21,886 nucleotides of DNA from CAYVMN01 sp964452575 (GTDB lineage: Bacteria; Desulfobacterota; DSM-4660; Desulfatiglandales; Desulfatiglandaceae): contig CAYVMN010000055.1 in assembly GCA_964452575.1 (NCBI GenBank), positions 1-21,886 of the forward strand. Direction: 5' to 3'. The notes under the pieces were generated by a model that had not been told where the DNA came from, did not search any database, and worked only from the letters and a program-made list of their open reading frames with translations. The stretch's first letter is position 1. Every line of letters starts with the position of its first letter. Below are positions 7,026 through 15,718 of this stretch, in pieces. Both the position numbers and the translations under genes were made by a program.

Positions 7026-7447
7026 TGTGCTCCTCCCTCCAACTCAGCTTCGGCGAACCGTTTTAGCCATTCCAAATAGGCTATCGTCTCAACTGTGGCC
7101 CGACGATAGTGGGCGGTGGTGGCTCGCTCTTGGGTTAATCCTCTGAGCAGGTCTGTATTACTCCAGCCTATTTCGCGGCAAACCCAGTCGTTTAAATTCC
7201 GATAAAGCAAGGCGTGAGGGTCATCTTTTTTTTCCTTGCCCCTCTCATACCCCTTGGCTCGCAGGAACGCCAACACCTGTCCCAGGCCGTGGTTCAGAAT
7301 GTCAGTCACGATGCTACGCACTAGGCTTTTATACTCACCTTGCCTGTCTCGCAATGCATTCTTGGCCTGCTCGATCTCCTGCCAGGCCTTGGCCGCCCGC
7401 CGTTGTTCGGTGGTCTGTCGTTTGGATTTCAAGATTTGCTCATCCAT
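7022..7447 (-). CDS. cmr5: Cmr5, small (Cas11-type) subunit of the type III-B complex
   Basis: All-helical small subunit that lines the minor filament of the Cmr complex and contacts target RNA. The 141-aa protein fits the family in length and features: KRQTTEQRRAAKAWQEIEQ at the N-terminus, then SLVRSIVTDILNHGLGQVLA and FLRAKGYERG, and a C-terminal helix TVETIAYLEWLKRFAEAELE. The start at ATG 7447 follows GGGGAGG 8 bases upstream and overlaps the end of cmr4 by 8 bases. A longer frame from 7528 would be buried in cmr4 and is not used. Confidence 0.93.
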   Translation of the reverse strand: MDEQILKSKRQTTEQRRAAKAWQEIEQAKNALRDRQGEYKSLVRSIVTDILNHGLGQVLAFLRAKGYERGKEKKDDPHALLYRNLNDWVCREIGWSNTDLLRGLTQERATTAHYRRATVETIAYLEWLKRFAEAELEGGAQ

Positions 7448-8465
7448 TGGTGACCTCCCCGGTTGATTGGCTTTCGCTCTTGCCATCCCAGAAGCGAAGA
7501 TAGACGATACCCCGGCCGACTGTTTCATCGCCGCCCAGCACCGTGCGGGTCAACTTCAGGCCGCGGATTTTGGCCAGAATCTGCCCAGCACTTTTTAGAT
7601 CATTTGGTACTTCAGTGCGGGCCGGCGTGGCGTGCAAAGGGGCGTATAGCAAGGTCTCGGCAGGCAGTGTTTCTTCGTTCCAAGGGCCTTCTTTAACTGT
7701 TTTGGTTTCTGAATTGAGGGCAACGCGGGTGGCTACTTCCAGCCCAAACATGGAAAAGTCACGAAAGTCGTCCTCGGGCAGGATGACCAGATGATGGGGT
7801 AGCGCCCATTTCCAGTAGGCATATTCGGGCGCATCAGGCAGAGCGTTGTCGGCTAACCACCGGCCAATCTCATCAACGGCCTGGCCGATACCATCACGGG
7901 ATTTGGGGACAAAGGCGAATTCTTCCAAGACTACGTTGCCCCCGGCAATCATCTGAGGCTGTGAGCCCAGCAAGGCCCAGCGTTCCGCCTCATCGCTCTC
8001 CGGTTCGGGAGGTTGCCCTTTAATCCTCGCCAATGCCGATTCCAACTTCTCGTATGAATTCCTGTAAGCCTCGTTTTGGATTTTTGCTGGGGCTAGGTCT
8101 CGCAACAGGCGCTGCAATACCTGCCGGGAGGTGGTCCAGGCAAAGACCCCGGCCAAAGAGCGGACAGGCAGCAGTAACAATCGGGCGTCGCTCGGGGAAA
8201 GAGCGCCAGCATAGCTTTGCCCGTCTTCTCCTGCCTTGCCAAAGATAGCTTCAAATTCAACCTTCCCTAAGCTAGAAGCATTGTGCTTAACCAACTTGTC
8301 GGCCTCTGCCCGCAGGCGTCCTTTGAGACTACCTGCTTGAATGATGGGGTAGTAGGTAATGCGTTCTCGTTGAATTGGCAGGTCTATCGCTCCCAGACCG
8401 CGCCCCGTTCCTGCATGGAGCGGGGTTTCGGTGTAAATAAACAGGAACATCGTATCTTGAAACAT
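7440..8465 (-). CDS. cmr4: Cmr4, backbone RAMP and target-RNA nuclease of the type III-B complex
   Basis: Cas7-type subunit repeated along the guide; each copy cuts target RNA at 6-nt intervals. The 341-aa protein begins MFQDTMFLFIYTETPLHAGT; the catalytic aspartate is expected at D28 in GLGAIDLPIQRE. It continues with YYPIIQAGSLKGRLRAEA, the subunit-contacting region RLLLLPVRSLAGVFAW, and the C-terminal signature GGDETVGRGIVYL. It is longer than the usual roughly 300 residues, with extra sequence around residues 120-190. ATG 8465 is chosen over GTG 8474 because GGGAGG lies just upstream and the GTG overlaps that site. It starts 2 bases after the cmr3 stop. Confidence 0.96.
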   Translation of the reverse strand: MFQDTMFLFIYTETPLHAGTGRGLGAIDLPIQRERITYYPIIQAGSLKGRLRAEADKLVKHNASSLGKVEFEAIFGKAGEDGQSYAGALSPSDARLLLLPVRSLAGVFAWTTSRQVLQRLLRDLAPAKIQNEAYRNSYEKLESALARIKGQPPEPESDEAERWALLGSQPQMIAGGNVVLEEFAFVPKSRDGIGQAVDEIGRWLADNALPDAPEYAYWKWALPHHLVILPEDDFRDFSMFGLEVATRVALNSETKTVKEGPWNEETLPAETLLYAPLHATPARTEVPNDLKSAGQILAKIRGLKLTRTVLGGDETVGRGIVYLRFWDGKSESQSTGEVTNG

Positions 8466-8467
8466 AG

Positions 8468-9559
8468 TTACCACCTCCCAATGATGAATTGACCGAAGCC
8501 TAATTCGGCGCCGTAATTGGAAATCACCGACACGTCCTCTCTTAAGGCAGGACTACCTTTAAAAAAGTAAACTGCCCCGGCAGGGACGTAACGTAAGGCC
8601 GGTTTAGAGTGATTTCGAACAACATCGTATCCGCCCATAAGATGAGGACGCGGCAAAGCGGCGCTGACCAGCCTTGGCGATTCTTTGAACCATTCCCCCC
8701 AGTCCGGCGGCTGCCAGCCTCGTGTAAAGCAGGTTGGGGTGACAAAGTAGATTTTGAAGCAGCTCAGGTTACCGGGCGTCTGAGCGGGCCAGACATTGGC
8801 TTCATCAGGCAGGCGACGAAAACGACCGGCTCGGCTTTCACCGCCGACGCCGATAAAACCCTGGTTAGGCCACTTGTCCAAACCCTCCAGGCCGGTTATT
8901 TCCACCACCAACCCCGCCTCTTCCTTCATGCGGATAAAACCAATCTCGTAAAGCAGACCGGTTTCGTTTGTGCGGGTGGCGTCGTCCAGTTGAATACGCA
9001 ATCGGTTTTCAACCGTGTAAAAGTCCTTACCATGCTTGACCTTTGTTAAGGAAACGCGACCCTGTTCCAGATAGGTCAGCAAATCAGCCTCAGCCAACCA
9101 CAACTCACCTTCTGCCCGCTTGACCTTACGCTGCTCGTAGGGCCGCCGCCAGATCAGATCGAGCCCGGCAGGCAGATTGACGCGGGGGCCATCGGTGTAC
9201 CGGCTTGGCTGCTGGGCCTGATAGTGACTTTGTCCATTGTCTCTTTCGACCAGAATCGCGGCGGCCGGCAGAGGATAATAACGAACCAGGTTGGCTTCTT
9301 CTTGACGGGCCAGCACCGGCCCTCTCAATGAAAACGTTTGCGGAGGGCGGTCTGCTGTACCCACTAGCGCCCGGATCGTCTGGGAGTCGGGCCGGCGTAG
9401 GTCTATGCCGTTGACCACCAAATGATGCGAACGCAGGACGCCGGCCATTACTTGAGGCGAGGGCGGGAACATGCTGGTTGCCCAATGGTCGCTGCCGGCG
9501 TCAAACGGTTTGTTGTCGCGAAACAGCCACACATCCACCGGCTCGATAAACAGTTTCAT
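8468..9559 (-). CDS. cmr3: Cmr3, Cas5-type subunit of the type III-B complex
   Basis: Cmr3 binds the repeat-derived 5' tag of the guide RNA next to Cas10. The 363-aa protein opens with the classic MKLFIEPVDVWLFRDNKPFD and SMFPPSPQVMAGVLRSHHL. It continues with TFSLRGPVLARQ, then the glycine-rich GFIGVGGESRAGRF loop, and ends GAELGFGQFIIGRW. ATG 9559 overlaps the cas10 stop (ATGA) and is preceded by AAGGAGG. Length and motif order are normal; nothing looks broken. Confidence 0.96.
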   Translation of the reverse strand: MKLFIEPVDVWLFRDNKPFDAGSDHWATSMFPPSPQVMAGVLRSHHLVVNGIDLRRPDSQTIRALVGTADRPPQTFSLRGPVLARQEEANLVRYYPLPAAAILVERDNGQSHYQAQQPSRYTDGPRVNLPAGLDLIWRRPYEQRKVKRAEGELWLAEADLLTYLEQGRVSLTKVKHGKDFYTVENRLRIQLDDATRTNETGLLYEIGFIRMKEEAGLVVEITGLEGLDKWPNQGFIGVGGESRAGRFRRLPDEANVWPAQTPGNLSCFKIYFVTPTCFTRGWQPPDWGEWFKESPRLVSAALPRPHLMGGYDVVRNHSKPALRYVPAGAVYFFKGSPALREDVSVISNYGAELGFGQFIIGRW

Positions 9560-12483
9560 TCGCTACCTCCTTCTTGAGCGATAAAGCGGACCAGGAGTAG
9601 CCAATTGACCAGTTCCGACAAGCCACCAAGCAACCCCTTCGCCAGTGTTGCCAGCTTGACGCCCAATTCTTCCGGTAGTGGGCCGTCTTTGCCCCGGTGG
9701 CGTTGGATTAACCGTTTCAAGGCTGCATGGTAAGTGTGTGGCTGTTCTGCCAACCCGGGAGCTTCAGCATCCAGATGGTAGGGCAGTGAGGCGGACAACC
9801 CCTGAGGTGGCTTGGCGGCAAAGTTCTCTCTCAACTCATCAAGCAGAGCGAGCACATCCAGACCTTCCACCAGCCAGTGGCTGCCCATTTGCAGCGGTTC
9901 GCCAGAGCGGCGCAGGACTTGTATATACAAGGCATCGCGGCCGTACCTTTCTTTGGCTTGGTGTTCGGCCTCCCGGGCCGCTTCCAGCGGAACTTCCAAG
10001 GGATGAAGGTGATGGACAATTGCAACCCCGGCGCTTAGGGTGATGCGTGGACCGGGCATAATCTGCCATTCTGTCCGGCCATTCCTGCTAACCTTGAGAA
10101 AGCCGGAGGTGCAAGCCCATTGGATATCAATATCATCCCCTGTTACGACGGCTGCCCCTGCGAATAACGCCCTTAATTCACGAGCCGCCGGGAGGACTTC
10201 CGCCAGCGGTAAAAGGGCCAGCAAGTCGTCGCCGCCGGCATAAACCACTTTGCCTAAATGCCTGTCTTCAACTACCCAACGCACCCAATTCAATGCAAAG
10301 TTGCATAAAGAGTTGCTCAAGCCAGCGTGGAGGCTGGCGGACAGCGGGCGTGGACCGTTCAAAATGGCCTGCCACTCAGTCGCATATTCCACACCTAGGA
10401 ACTTCGGCGGTACGGCAGGGTGCATGGCTTCGCACATCAAGGGCATACCAGAATGCTGGCCGGAAAGCCAACGCCCCATCTCATCGCCATCCATTTTCAA
10501 GATGGTATAGTAAGTCGAAGGTTTATTGCCCGCCTTGTCTACCAGTTCCCGACAGGTCTTTTGAGCCTTTTGCGCCAATGGTTTCTGTCTTTCCCCGATA
10601 ATCCCCTCCCGTTCCAGATATTCTGGTTCCAATCGAGTTGGGTGCAAGACGTCGGCTTCGTATTCCAACAACCGCTTTCCCAGTTGTTTCGTCGGCGTAG
10701 AGGTGAGCTTCTGCAATTCGGCCCTCAACCCCGGCAGGCCGTCCAGCGCGGCTTCTTGTGACAGGGTTGGATACTTCAGGTCCTTCAAAGCGTCCAAGTG
10801 GTCATTTAGAACCTGCCCCACTGAAGCATCCTGTGCCAGATTCTCCAAGATATCCCGATAAAATGGCGCAGCAGCAACGCGAGTCGTCGAAGGAAAAGCT
10901 AACGTTATACCTTGCTGGTCATTGAAGTAGCACTGCCAGGCAAAGCGTTTTACCGTGGCTACTGCGCTTAGCCGCTCCCGTCCATCCGGCAAAAGTTGGT
11001 GATAACCTCCCGGCCGTTGACGCAACACCTGGTGGACCATCTGCCAATACTCCCTGAGTTGAGCTCGGCTTTGCTTTTTCTCCGTGCGCAAGGCTGACAG
11101 GCCGTTTATGATCGTGCATTTTTCGCCGTCCTCTTCACTCTGGGCGAAGTTCCGGGTCTGCTTGCGTGCTTCCAGCAAAGCGGACATCAATTCGTGCAGC
11201 ACGCCGTACATTGTGCCGCTATGGGTACCGTCTTCCCAGGCTTTACGATACAATGCAAGCAACTGCCTGTATCTTTCGCGTTCTCCCAGCCAGGCTTCGA
11301 CTACCCTAAGAGCCTCTTGGGCACCCTGGACTTTGGGGAAACGATCGGCGTTGGGCCAAGGTAGACCGGCCCAGTACACTTCAGGAAAGTCCTCCCTCTC
11401 AATCTGTCGCTGCCAGATTTCTTCCCAGACGCCGGGGCGGGGGTCGCATGGAAAGTTCTGTTTCACCGTATCGGCAATTCTAAGCCACTTGCGCCGGACT
11501 GCTTTTTCCACTCGTTCCGGCAATTCGTCCCCCAAAGCCTCAGCCGGTACCAGTGCCACGAACTTATTGGGGATGCTTGCAATGGTAGGATCGCCAATGG
11601 TAAGGCCGCCACCTGTCAAGCTCTTCGAGATAACGTCCCAGACCCCTATGCCTTCCAGCCACTTGTCCACCAGCGGCTGGCCTCGTAAGGCTGGATACAG
11701 GATGGCGTCAGGACCATATTCTTCGGCAATGACTTCCAGTCCCGCCCAAGTTAGGTAACTCAGGATATAGCTGCCAACCCATAGATCCTGTGTGCGCCGT
11801 GCCTGTGCAATGAAGGTTTGCACCGGGCCGATGCCAACGTGCAAAAGGGCCGGTTGGGGCAAAGCGCCAACCACCGCCGAGGCTGCGTCCAGATGCATCC
11901 AGAGCGTGTGGTCCACCATACGGGTATCCGGCGGCAACAGGCTATGCTCATCGTCTACCAAATGAGGCAAAGTCCGCCACAGGGCTAGATATTTCTTCTG
12001 GGGCGTACTTAATTCCGGTCGGCTGAGAAAATCCCTCGCTCGCGTCAAAGCATCCAGTTGAGCCTGCCGGGCGATGTTTTCATCAAACCGGCCCGCCGAA
12101 TCCCGGCAACTTTGGCGCACATCCTCCAATTCCAGCTCTGCTCCGCTGAAGGGGTGCTTAATCGAGGCCTGTGGAACATAATCCTGCGAAAAGAGCCGAA
12201 CCTGGCTGGGGTAAGCAGTCCGGTCAATGGCTGAAGAAATCTGGTCGGCCAGTTTTAGAAACTGCCAAGGGCGATTGCTTGTTTCCAAGTCCTTGGTCCG
12301 CACATTCCATTGACGATTATTTGGAACCTCGGCGGCCTTGAAGCCAAAAAGGGCCTCAAACTCCGCCGCTCCGATAATCTCCTCCAGCACCTTAAAGGCT
12401 TCCCACTCGTGCGATTTCAGATTGAGTGGCTTGTTGGGCGGGTCGTGCAGCAGGGTGATAAGTTTGAGTCGCCAGTCGGTCAT
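9556..12483 (-). CDS. cas10: Cas10 (Cmr2), type III-B large subunit with HD and GGDD palm domains
   Basis: Signature subunit of the Cmr complex. On target RNA binding it makes cyclic oligoadenylate through its palm domain and may cut DNA through its HD domain. The 975-aa protein begins MTDWRLKLITLLHDPPNKPL, with the HD pair at H13-D14 in the LHDPPNK motif typical of Cmr2. The catalytic palm motif is KVVYAGGDDLLALLPL, GGDD at 750-753, so cyclase activity should be intact. An upstream region LLHVGIGPVQTFIAQARRTQDLWVGS is the first palm-like domain of Cmr2. ATG 12483 overlaps the cmr1 stop (ATGA) and follows GGAGGTG 7 bases upstream. Intact GGDD implies a CARF-domain partner such as Csx1 or Csm6, but none is in this window. 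Confidence 0.97.
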   Translation of the reverse strand: MTDWRLKLITLLHDPPNKPLNLKSHEWEAFKVLEEIIGAAEFEALFGFKAAEVPNNRQWNVRTKDLETSNRPWQFLKLADQISSAIDRTAYPSQVRLFSQDYVPQASIKHPFSGAELELEDVRQSCRDSAGRFDENIARQAQLDALTRARDFLSRPELSTPQKKYLALWRTLPHLVDDEHSLLPPDTRMVDHTLWMHLDAASAVVGALPQPALLHVGIGPVQTFIAQARRTQDLWVGSYILSYLTWAGLEVIAEEYGPDAILYPALRGQPLVDKWLEGIGVWDVISKSLTGGGLTIGDPTIASIPNKFVALVPAEALGDELPERVEKAVRRKWLRIADTVKQNFPCDPRPGVWEEIWQRQIEREDFPEVYWAGLPWPNADRFPKVQGAQEALRVVEAWLGERERYRQLLALYRKAWEDGTHSGTMYGVLHELMSALLEARKQTRNFAQSEEDGEKCTIINGLSALRTEKKQSRAQLREYWQMVHQVLRQRPGGYHQLLPDGRERLSAVATVKRFAWQCYFNDQQGITLAFPSTTRVAAAPFYRDILENLAQDASVGQVLNDHLDALKDLKYPTLSQEAALDGLPGLRAELQKLTSTPTKQLGKRLLEYEADVLHPTRLEPEYLEREGIIGERQKPLAQKAQKTCRELVDKAGNKPSTYYTILKMDGDEMGRWLSGQHSGMPLMCEAMHPAVPPKFLGVEYATEWQAILNGPRPLSASLHAGLSNSLCNFALNWVRWVVEDRHLGKVVYAGGDDLLALLPLAEVLPAARELRALFAGAAVVTGDDIDIQWACTSGFLKVSRNGRTEWQIMPGPRITLSAGVAIVHHLHPLEVPLEAAREAEHQAKERYGRDALYIQVLRRSGEPLQMGSHWLVEGLDVLALLDELRENFAAKPPQGLSASLPYHLDAEAPGLAEQPHTYHAALKRLIQRHRGKDGPLPEELGVKLATLAKGLLGGLSELVNWLLLVRFIAQEGGSE

Positions 12484-13514
12484 CGTTGCACCTCCGTCTT
12501 GGTCCAGCCACCTGGCGGCGAATCGAGGGATCCCGTCACCAGATGATGCTGGCTGCCTGAGCGGTTGGACAGGTATTGAGCTTTGAGATGCGTCAACACC
12601 AGCGCCCAACCGTCATTTTGCAGCCAGTACGTGCTCACCCACAGCGGTGAGGCGCGACGAAATCTGTCCTGCTGGCCAGGAAGCCTGAGGTTACTACCGC
12701 CAAATGCCTCAGCAAAATTATCTTTTCCTACCTCTGCCATTTGAGACGAGAGCTTTCTCATCAAGGGAGCAAGAACCGATTCATCATAATCCCTTGGCAA
12801 GCCTTCTCTAGACATCCAGATGAGAATACGGGTATCCGGTTTCAGTAGCGAAAACCGGGGCAGGTCGCTGATATGAGTCGATGGATTGTTTAGAAAGGTT
12901 GTGAACGCCCTTTTGGCTGCGGTGAGCAACCCGCCGACGTGCCGTGCCAATTGTTCTGCGTTGGCGGGCAGTTGCCTGACTTGTTCGAGATGTTGCTGTA
13001 AGTTGTCGCTCAGGTCAGGCGGCACTTCGCCCACCTCTGTAACCCGCAGGCTGCCAAACCCCCGTCGTGACCGTTTACCAATGCCGCCCAACGCCAACCC
13101 GACCAATAGACTCCAAACGGCCATTTCTAACTTTGGCGTTTCGGCGTTCGGTTTAAGTGTTAAGGTCAACGTGAGCGTCACGCCAGGCGGGATGGCGGGA
13201 AAACTCGGTCTATCTTTATGGGGCAACAACAGGTAGGTTTTGGGTGTAAACATTGGCGTGCTCAACCGCACCCACACCGCCGACTGCCCGTGTTTCTCAT
13301 CCGGGCTCCCAAAAATCCCCGATTCTTTCTGTTTGATTGTCTTCAACGCTTGTTCATCGTCTCCTACGATGCCCCCGGCCAATGCTCGAAACCAGTAACG
13401 CATCATGCCCCTAAATGGTGGCGGTCGGAATTCTGGTGTGAGGTTGCCTGCGCCACCCAAAAACAGCGGAGTTACAGTCTCAAGGGTAATGGTCAATCCT
13501 ATTTTGAAGTTCAT
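12480..13514 (-). CDS. cmr1: Cmr1, RAMP subunit at the 3' end of the type III-B complex
   Basis: Cas7-type protein that joins Cmr6 to cap the complex near the 3' end of the guide. The 344-aa protein has the Cmr1 pattern: TITLETVTPLFLGGAG, RPPPFRGMMRYWFRALAGG, GIFGSPDEKHGQSAVWVRL and the glycine-rich loop GGIGKRSRRGFGSLRV. The start at ATG 13514 follows AAAAGGA about 8 bases upstream, weaker than the other sites in the module, and comes 41 bases after the stop of the ORF6N remnant. It is the first gene of the Cmr block. Nothing suggests damage. Confidence 0.95.
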   Translation of the reverse strand: MNFKIGLTITLETVTPLFLGGAGNLTPEFRPPPFRGMMRYWFRALAGGIVGDDEQALKTIKQKESGIFGSPDEKHGQSAVWVRLSTPMFTPKTYLLLPHKDRPSFPAIPPGVTLTLTLTLKPNAETPKLEMAVWSLLVGLALGGIGKRSRRGFGSLRVTEVGEVPPDLSDNLQQHLEQVRQLPANAEQLARHVGGLLTAAKRAFTTFLNNPSTHISDLPRFSLLKPDTRILIWMSREGLPRDYDESVLAPLMRKLSSQMAEVGKDNFAEAFGGSNLRLPGQQDRFRRASPLWVSTYWLQNDGWALVLTHLKAQYLSNRSGSQHHLVTGSLDSPPGGWTKTEVQR

Positions 13515-13555
13515 GGTAAATTCCTTTTCGGATTCTTCATTATCAGGAGCCAGGA

Positions 13556-14044
13556 CTATTCTCCACTCGCTTTTCCTCTTCGTTTACCAGCCGTCCTGTA
13601 TTCATGCAGGCCTTCCTTCACTTCAAAGCCTATCTTTTTTCTCTCTTTCTCCGGTGGAGCCATGAGCTGCCGAATGGCCTTGAAGATGGCCTCGATTTTT
13701 TCATCGTGATCTTCGAGACGTTGTTCAAGCTCTGCAAGCTTTCTCGCCATCTCCCTGTGCGTTGCCACCATCTCGCGGAGCCTCACAAAAGCCCTCACTA
13801 CCAGTACGCTGGTTTCGATTGCACGTGGCGTGCTGAGCACGCTCGCTGCCATAATCGCGCCATGTTCGGTAAAAGCATGAGGAAGCACAGCGGAAAACCT
13901 GAGTTTTGAGAGGTGGTCGCAATTTGCGACCACCTCAGATCTTTAAAGTTTGGCAAGATCCGCGTCCAGGATCACTTTTTGTCCTCTGAGAAAGACAATG
14001 GTCCTCTCCACTCGCTCCAAAGGTAGTGCAAGATAAGGTCTCAT
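13556..14044 (-). pseudogene. ORF6N-family DNA-binding protein, internally deleted
   Basis: ORF6N proteins carry a DNA-binding domain found in phage antirepressors and in many stand-alone chromosomal genes. The first 33 codons from ATG 14044 match the family N-terminus: LPLERVERTIVFLRGQKVIL, then DADLAKL. A TAA follows at 13945-13943. In the same frame after the stop, the sequence resumes in the family's later part: EVVANCDHLSKLRFSAVLP, HAFTEHGAIMAASVL and VRAFVRLREM, then a coiled-coil tail (HREMARKLAELEQRLEDHDE). About 35 codons of the middle of the domain are gone and a stop sits at the join. A 125-aa C-terminal piece could still be made from GTG 13933. The gene begins directly after the csc1 stop, at the seam between the I-D and III-B blocks, so it may mark the point where the two were joined. 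Confidence 0.85.
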
Positions 14045-14764
14045 CTATTTCCCCCTTTCCATCACTCTTGCAGGCACATGAACCCGGTGCCTGCCAGAAA
14101 ATACAAACCAGTCTTCTGCGATATCGGCTGTCCTGAAGAGCATGTGGGGAGGTAGCATGATGGGATCATAGGCCGTGACATGCCCGGATACGTCCAGGGG
14201 ATTAACCGGATGGGTCGGCCGAGTCGCCTCTTCTCTGAAAATGGCCAGGGGATTCTCGATCTCCTCCCAAAGGATACGAAAGGTGGTACCCTTCTTGCCC
14301 AGCCGTGTGAGGCCCTTTGGCACGGAGCCGTCGAAGGTGAATACATAGCAATGGAACCCTTGTCTTCCTCTGTCGCCCTTTTCCTCCCATTGGGGATTCA
14401 GGTAGATCCTGCGACCCATATCAGGCGTATTGATCCCCCTGAGCCTGTCCGGCCGCTCTGTCAGGAGTGCCCTTGAATCGACGGCATTGTAAGTGATCCT
14501 GGTGCGAGAGGCCGTTTCACAGATTCCGGGTGTGGTATAAAGGGGGAACTGCTTGAGATCCTCCCCGTAGTTGGGCTTTGATCCGAGGTAAACCCCATAC
14601 GAGAAGTCGGCCAGGGAATAGCTCAGGGCATAGTTGTGGATCGCGGGCAGGGTGGCGGAGAGTTTGCTGATCTCAAAGGAGGAAAACCAGAGATAGTCGT
14701 GATTGAACAGCCGACAGGCAAAGAGACGGATGCCGTGCTCCTTTAAGGGAATGGGTCTGGGCAT
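14045..14764 (-). CDS. csc1: Csc1 (Cas5d), type I-D Cascade subunit
   Basis: Cas5-type subunit that holds the 5' handle of the guide in the type I-D complex. The 239-aa protein shows the Csc1 pattern: LFNHDYLWFSSFEISKLSA, IHNYALSYSLA, then the distal block GKKGTTFRILWEEIE and HVTAYDPIMLPPHMLFRTA. ATG 14764 has GGAGG and GAGGAG within the 15 bases upstream and lies 18 bases after the csc2 stop. The order cas10d, csc2, csc1 is the usual I-D order, but here an ORF6N remnant and then a Cmr module follow instead of cas6. Confidence 0.94.
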   Translation of the reverse strand: MPRPIPLKEHGIRLFACRLFNHDYLWFSSFEISKLSATLPAIHNYALSYSLADFSYGVYLGSKPNYGEDLKQFPLYTTPGICETASRTRITYNAVDSRALLTERPDRLRGINTPDMGRRIYLNPQWEEKGDRGRQGFHCYVFTFDGSVPKGLTRLGKKGTTFRILWEEIENPLAIFREEATRPTHPVNPLDVSGHVTAYDPIMLPPHMLFRTADIAEDWFVFSGRHRVHVPARVMERGK

Positions 14765-14782
14765 CTCCTCAACCTCCTTTGA

Positions 14783-15718
14783 CTACTTGATCTGCTCGGT
14801 CCGGTAATCCTCGATGTCCTTGTAACAAACCTCGAGAAAAGCCTTGTCGAGCTTCGTCGAGGTGCATTCCTTGACGAGATCTTCCACTTCAGTTGGTGTG
14901 AATACCCGAATTTTTTCCGGGTGCCCGGCCATGGAAACATATTTGGTCTTGATCAAGTTCTCGACGGTTGCAGGTGTAATAGTATCCTGCCGGTCAAAGA
15001 GTTCCAGGGCTAGCTCCAGTGAAGTGATCGCCTCCTCCCAGCCTACTACGACGCCGATTACCGTGTTTCTGACGTCTCCGCCGATCCGCGACTCGGCGCC
15101 ATAGCTCTTACAGGAAAGCAGCGTCTTGACTGCAAGCACAAGCTCTCTTGCCGTCACGCTCTTAAGCGTCACCACGGAAGGGAACAGAGTTGCCGGCGCA
15201 ACGGCATTCCGGGCGCCCAAGGCCTGTCCCGTGGTGATATCCTTGTCGTTGATGGCATTGAAGGTGGTGGACGTGGCGATGTCCTCAAAGGGCAACAGGG
15301 AAAAGGCCGTGGAATATTCGATCCGATGTTTGATATTGGCGCGCTCAGCCTGCCCGGATTCGGTGCTCGTCGCTCCGTAAAGACCGCAGCGAGGGCATCG
15401 CATGCAGAGATTGTCCTTGAGATAGCACTCAGGGATCCCCACTCCGGTCTCACGGCAGGCCGTCCGAAGCAGATGCTCCAATTGCCTGGATTCTGCTGCC
15501 TTTTGTTTCGTTGCCAGGAAGGCCACCCTTCGGGAGGGTTGCGGTTTTTCTATGGACAGAGGCGTTACTGCGGCATTGAGCTGGCGGTCTTCCTCGGTCC
15601 GCAACACAGTGTAGTCCAGGATTTCCCTTACGAGGATCAACTGCACGGTCTCCGCGCCGATCAAGGGTCTGGGCCGATCCACAATATAGCCTTTAATCGT
15701 ATCCAATACGCTCATCAT
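14783..15718 (-). CDS. csc2: Csc2 (Cas7d), type I-D Cascade backbone subunit
   Basis: Repeated Cas7-type backbone subunit of the type I-D complex, binding the guide RNA. The 311-aa protein has the family features: ETVQLILVREILDYTVLRTE, a cysteine cluster NLCMRCPRCGLYG that probably binds zinc, the IKHRIEYSTAFSLLPFED strand, and an acidic helical C-terminus. The first ATG at 15718 overlaps the stop of the upstream 211-aa gene (ATGATGAG), which couples their translation; a second ATG follows immediately. The length is within the usual range. Confidence 0.95.
   Translation of the reverse strand: MMSVLDTIKGYIVDRPRPLIGAETVQLILVREILDYTVLRTEEDRQLNAAVTPLSIEKPQPSRRVAFLATKQKAAESRQLEHLLRTACRETGVGIPECYLKDNLCMRCPRCGLYGATSTESGQAERANIKHRIEYSTAFSLLPFEDIATSTTFNAINDKDITTGQALGARNAVAPATLFPSVVTLKSVTARELVLAVKTLLSCKSYGAESRIGGDVRNTVIGVVVGWEEAITSLELALELFDRQDTITPATVENLIKTKYVSMAGHPEKIRVFTPTEVEDLVKECTSTKLDKAFLEVCYKDIEDYRTEQIK

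Noticed and set aside
11084..11758. 224-codon plus-strand open frame inside cas10
   Set aside because: Antisense to an intact Cas10 coding region and of serine/proline-rich composition typical of shadow frames.
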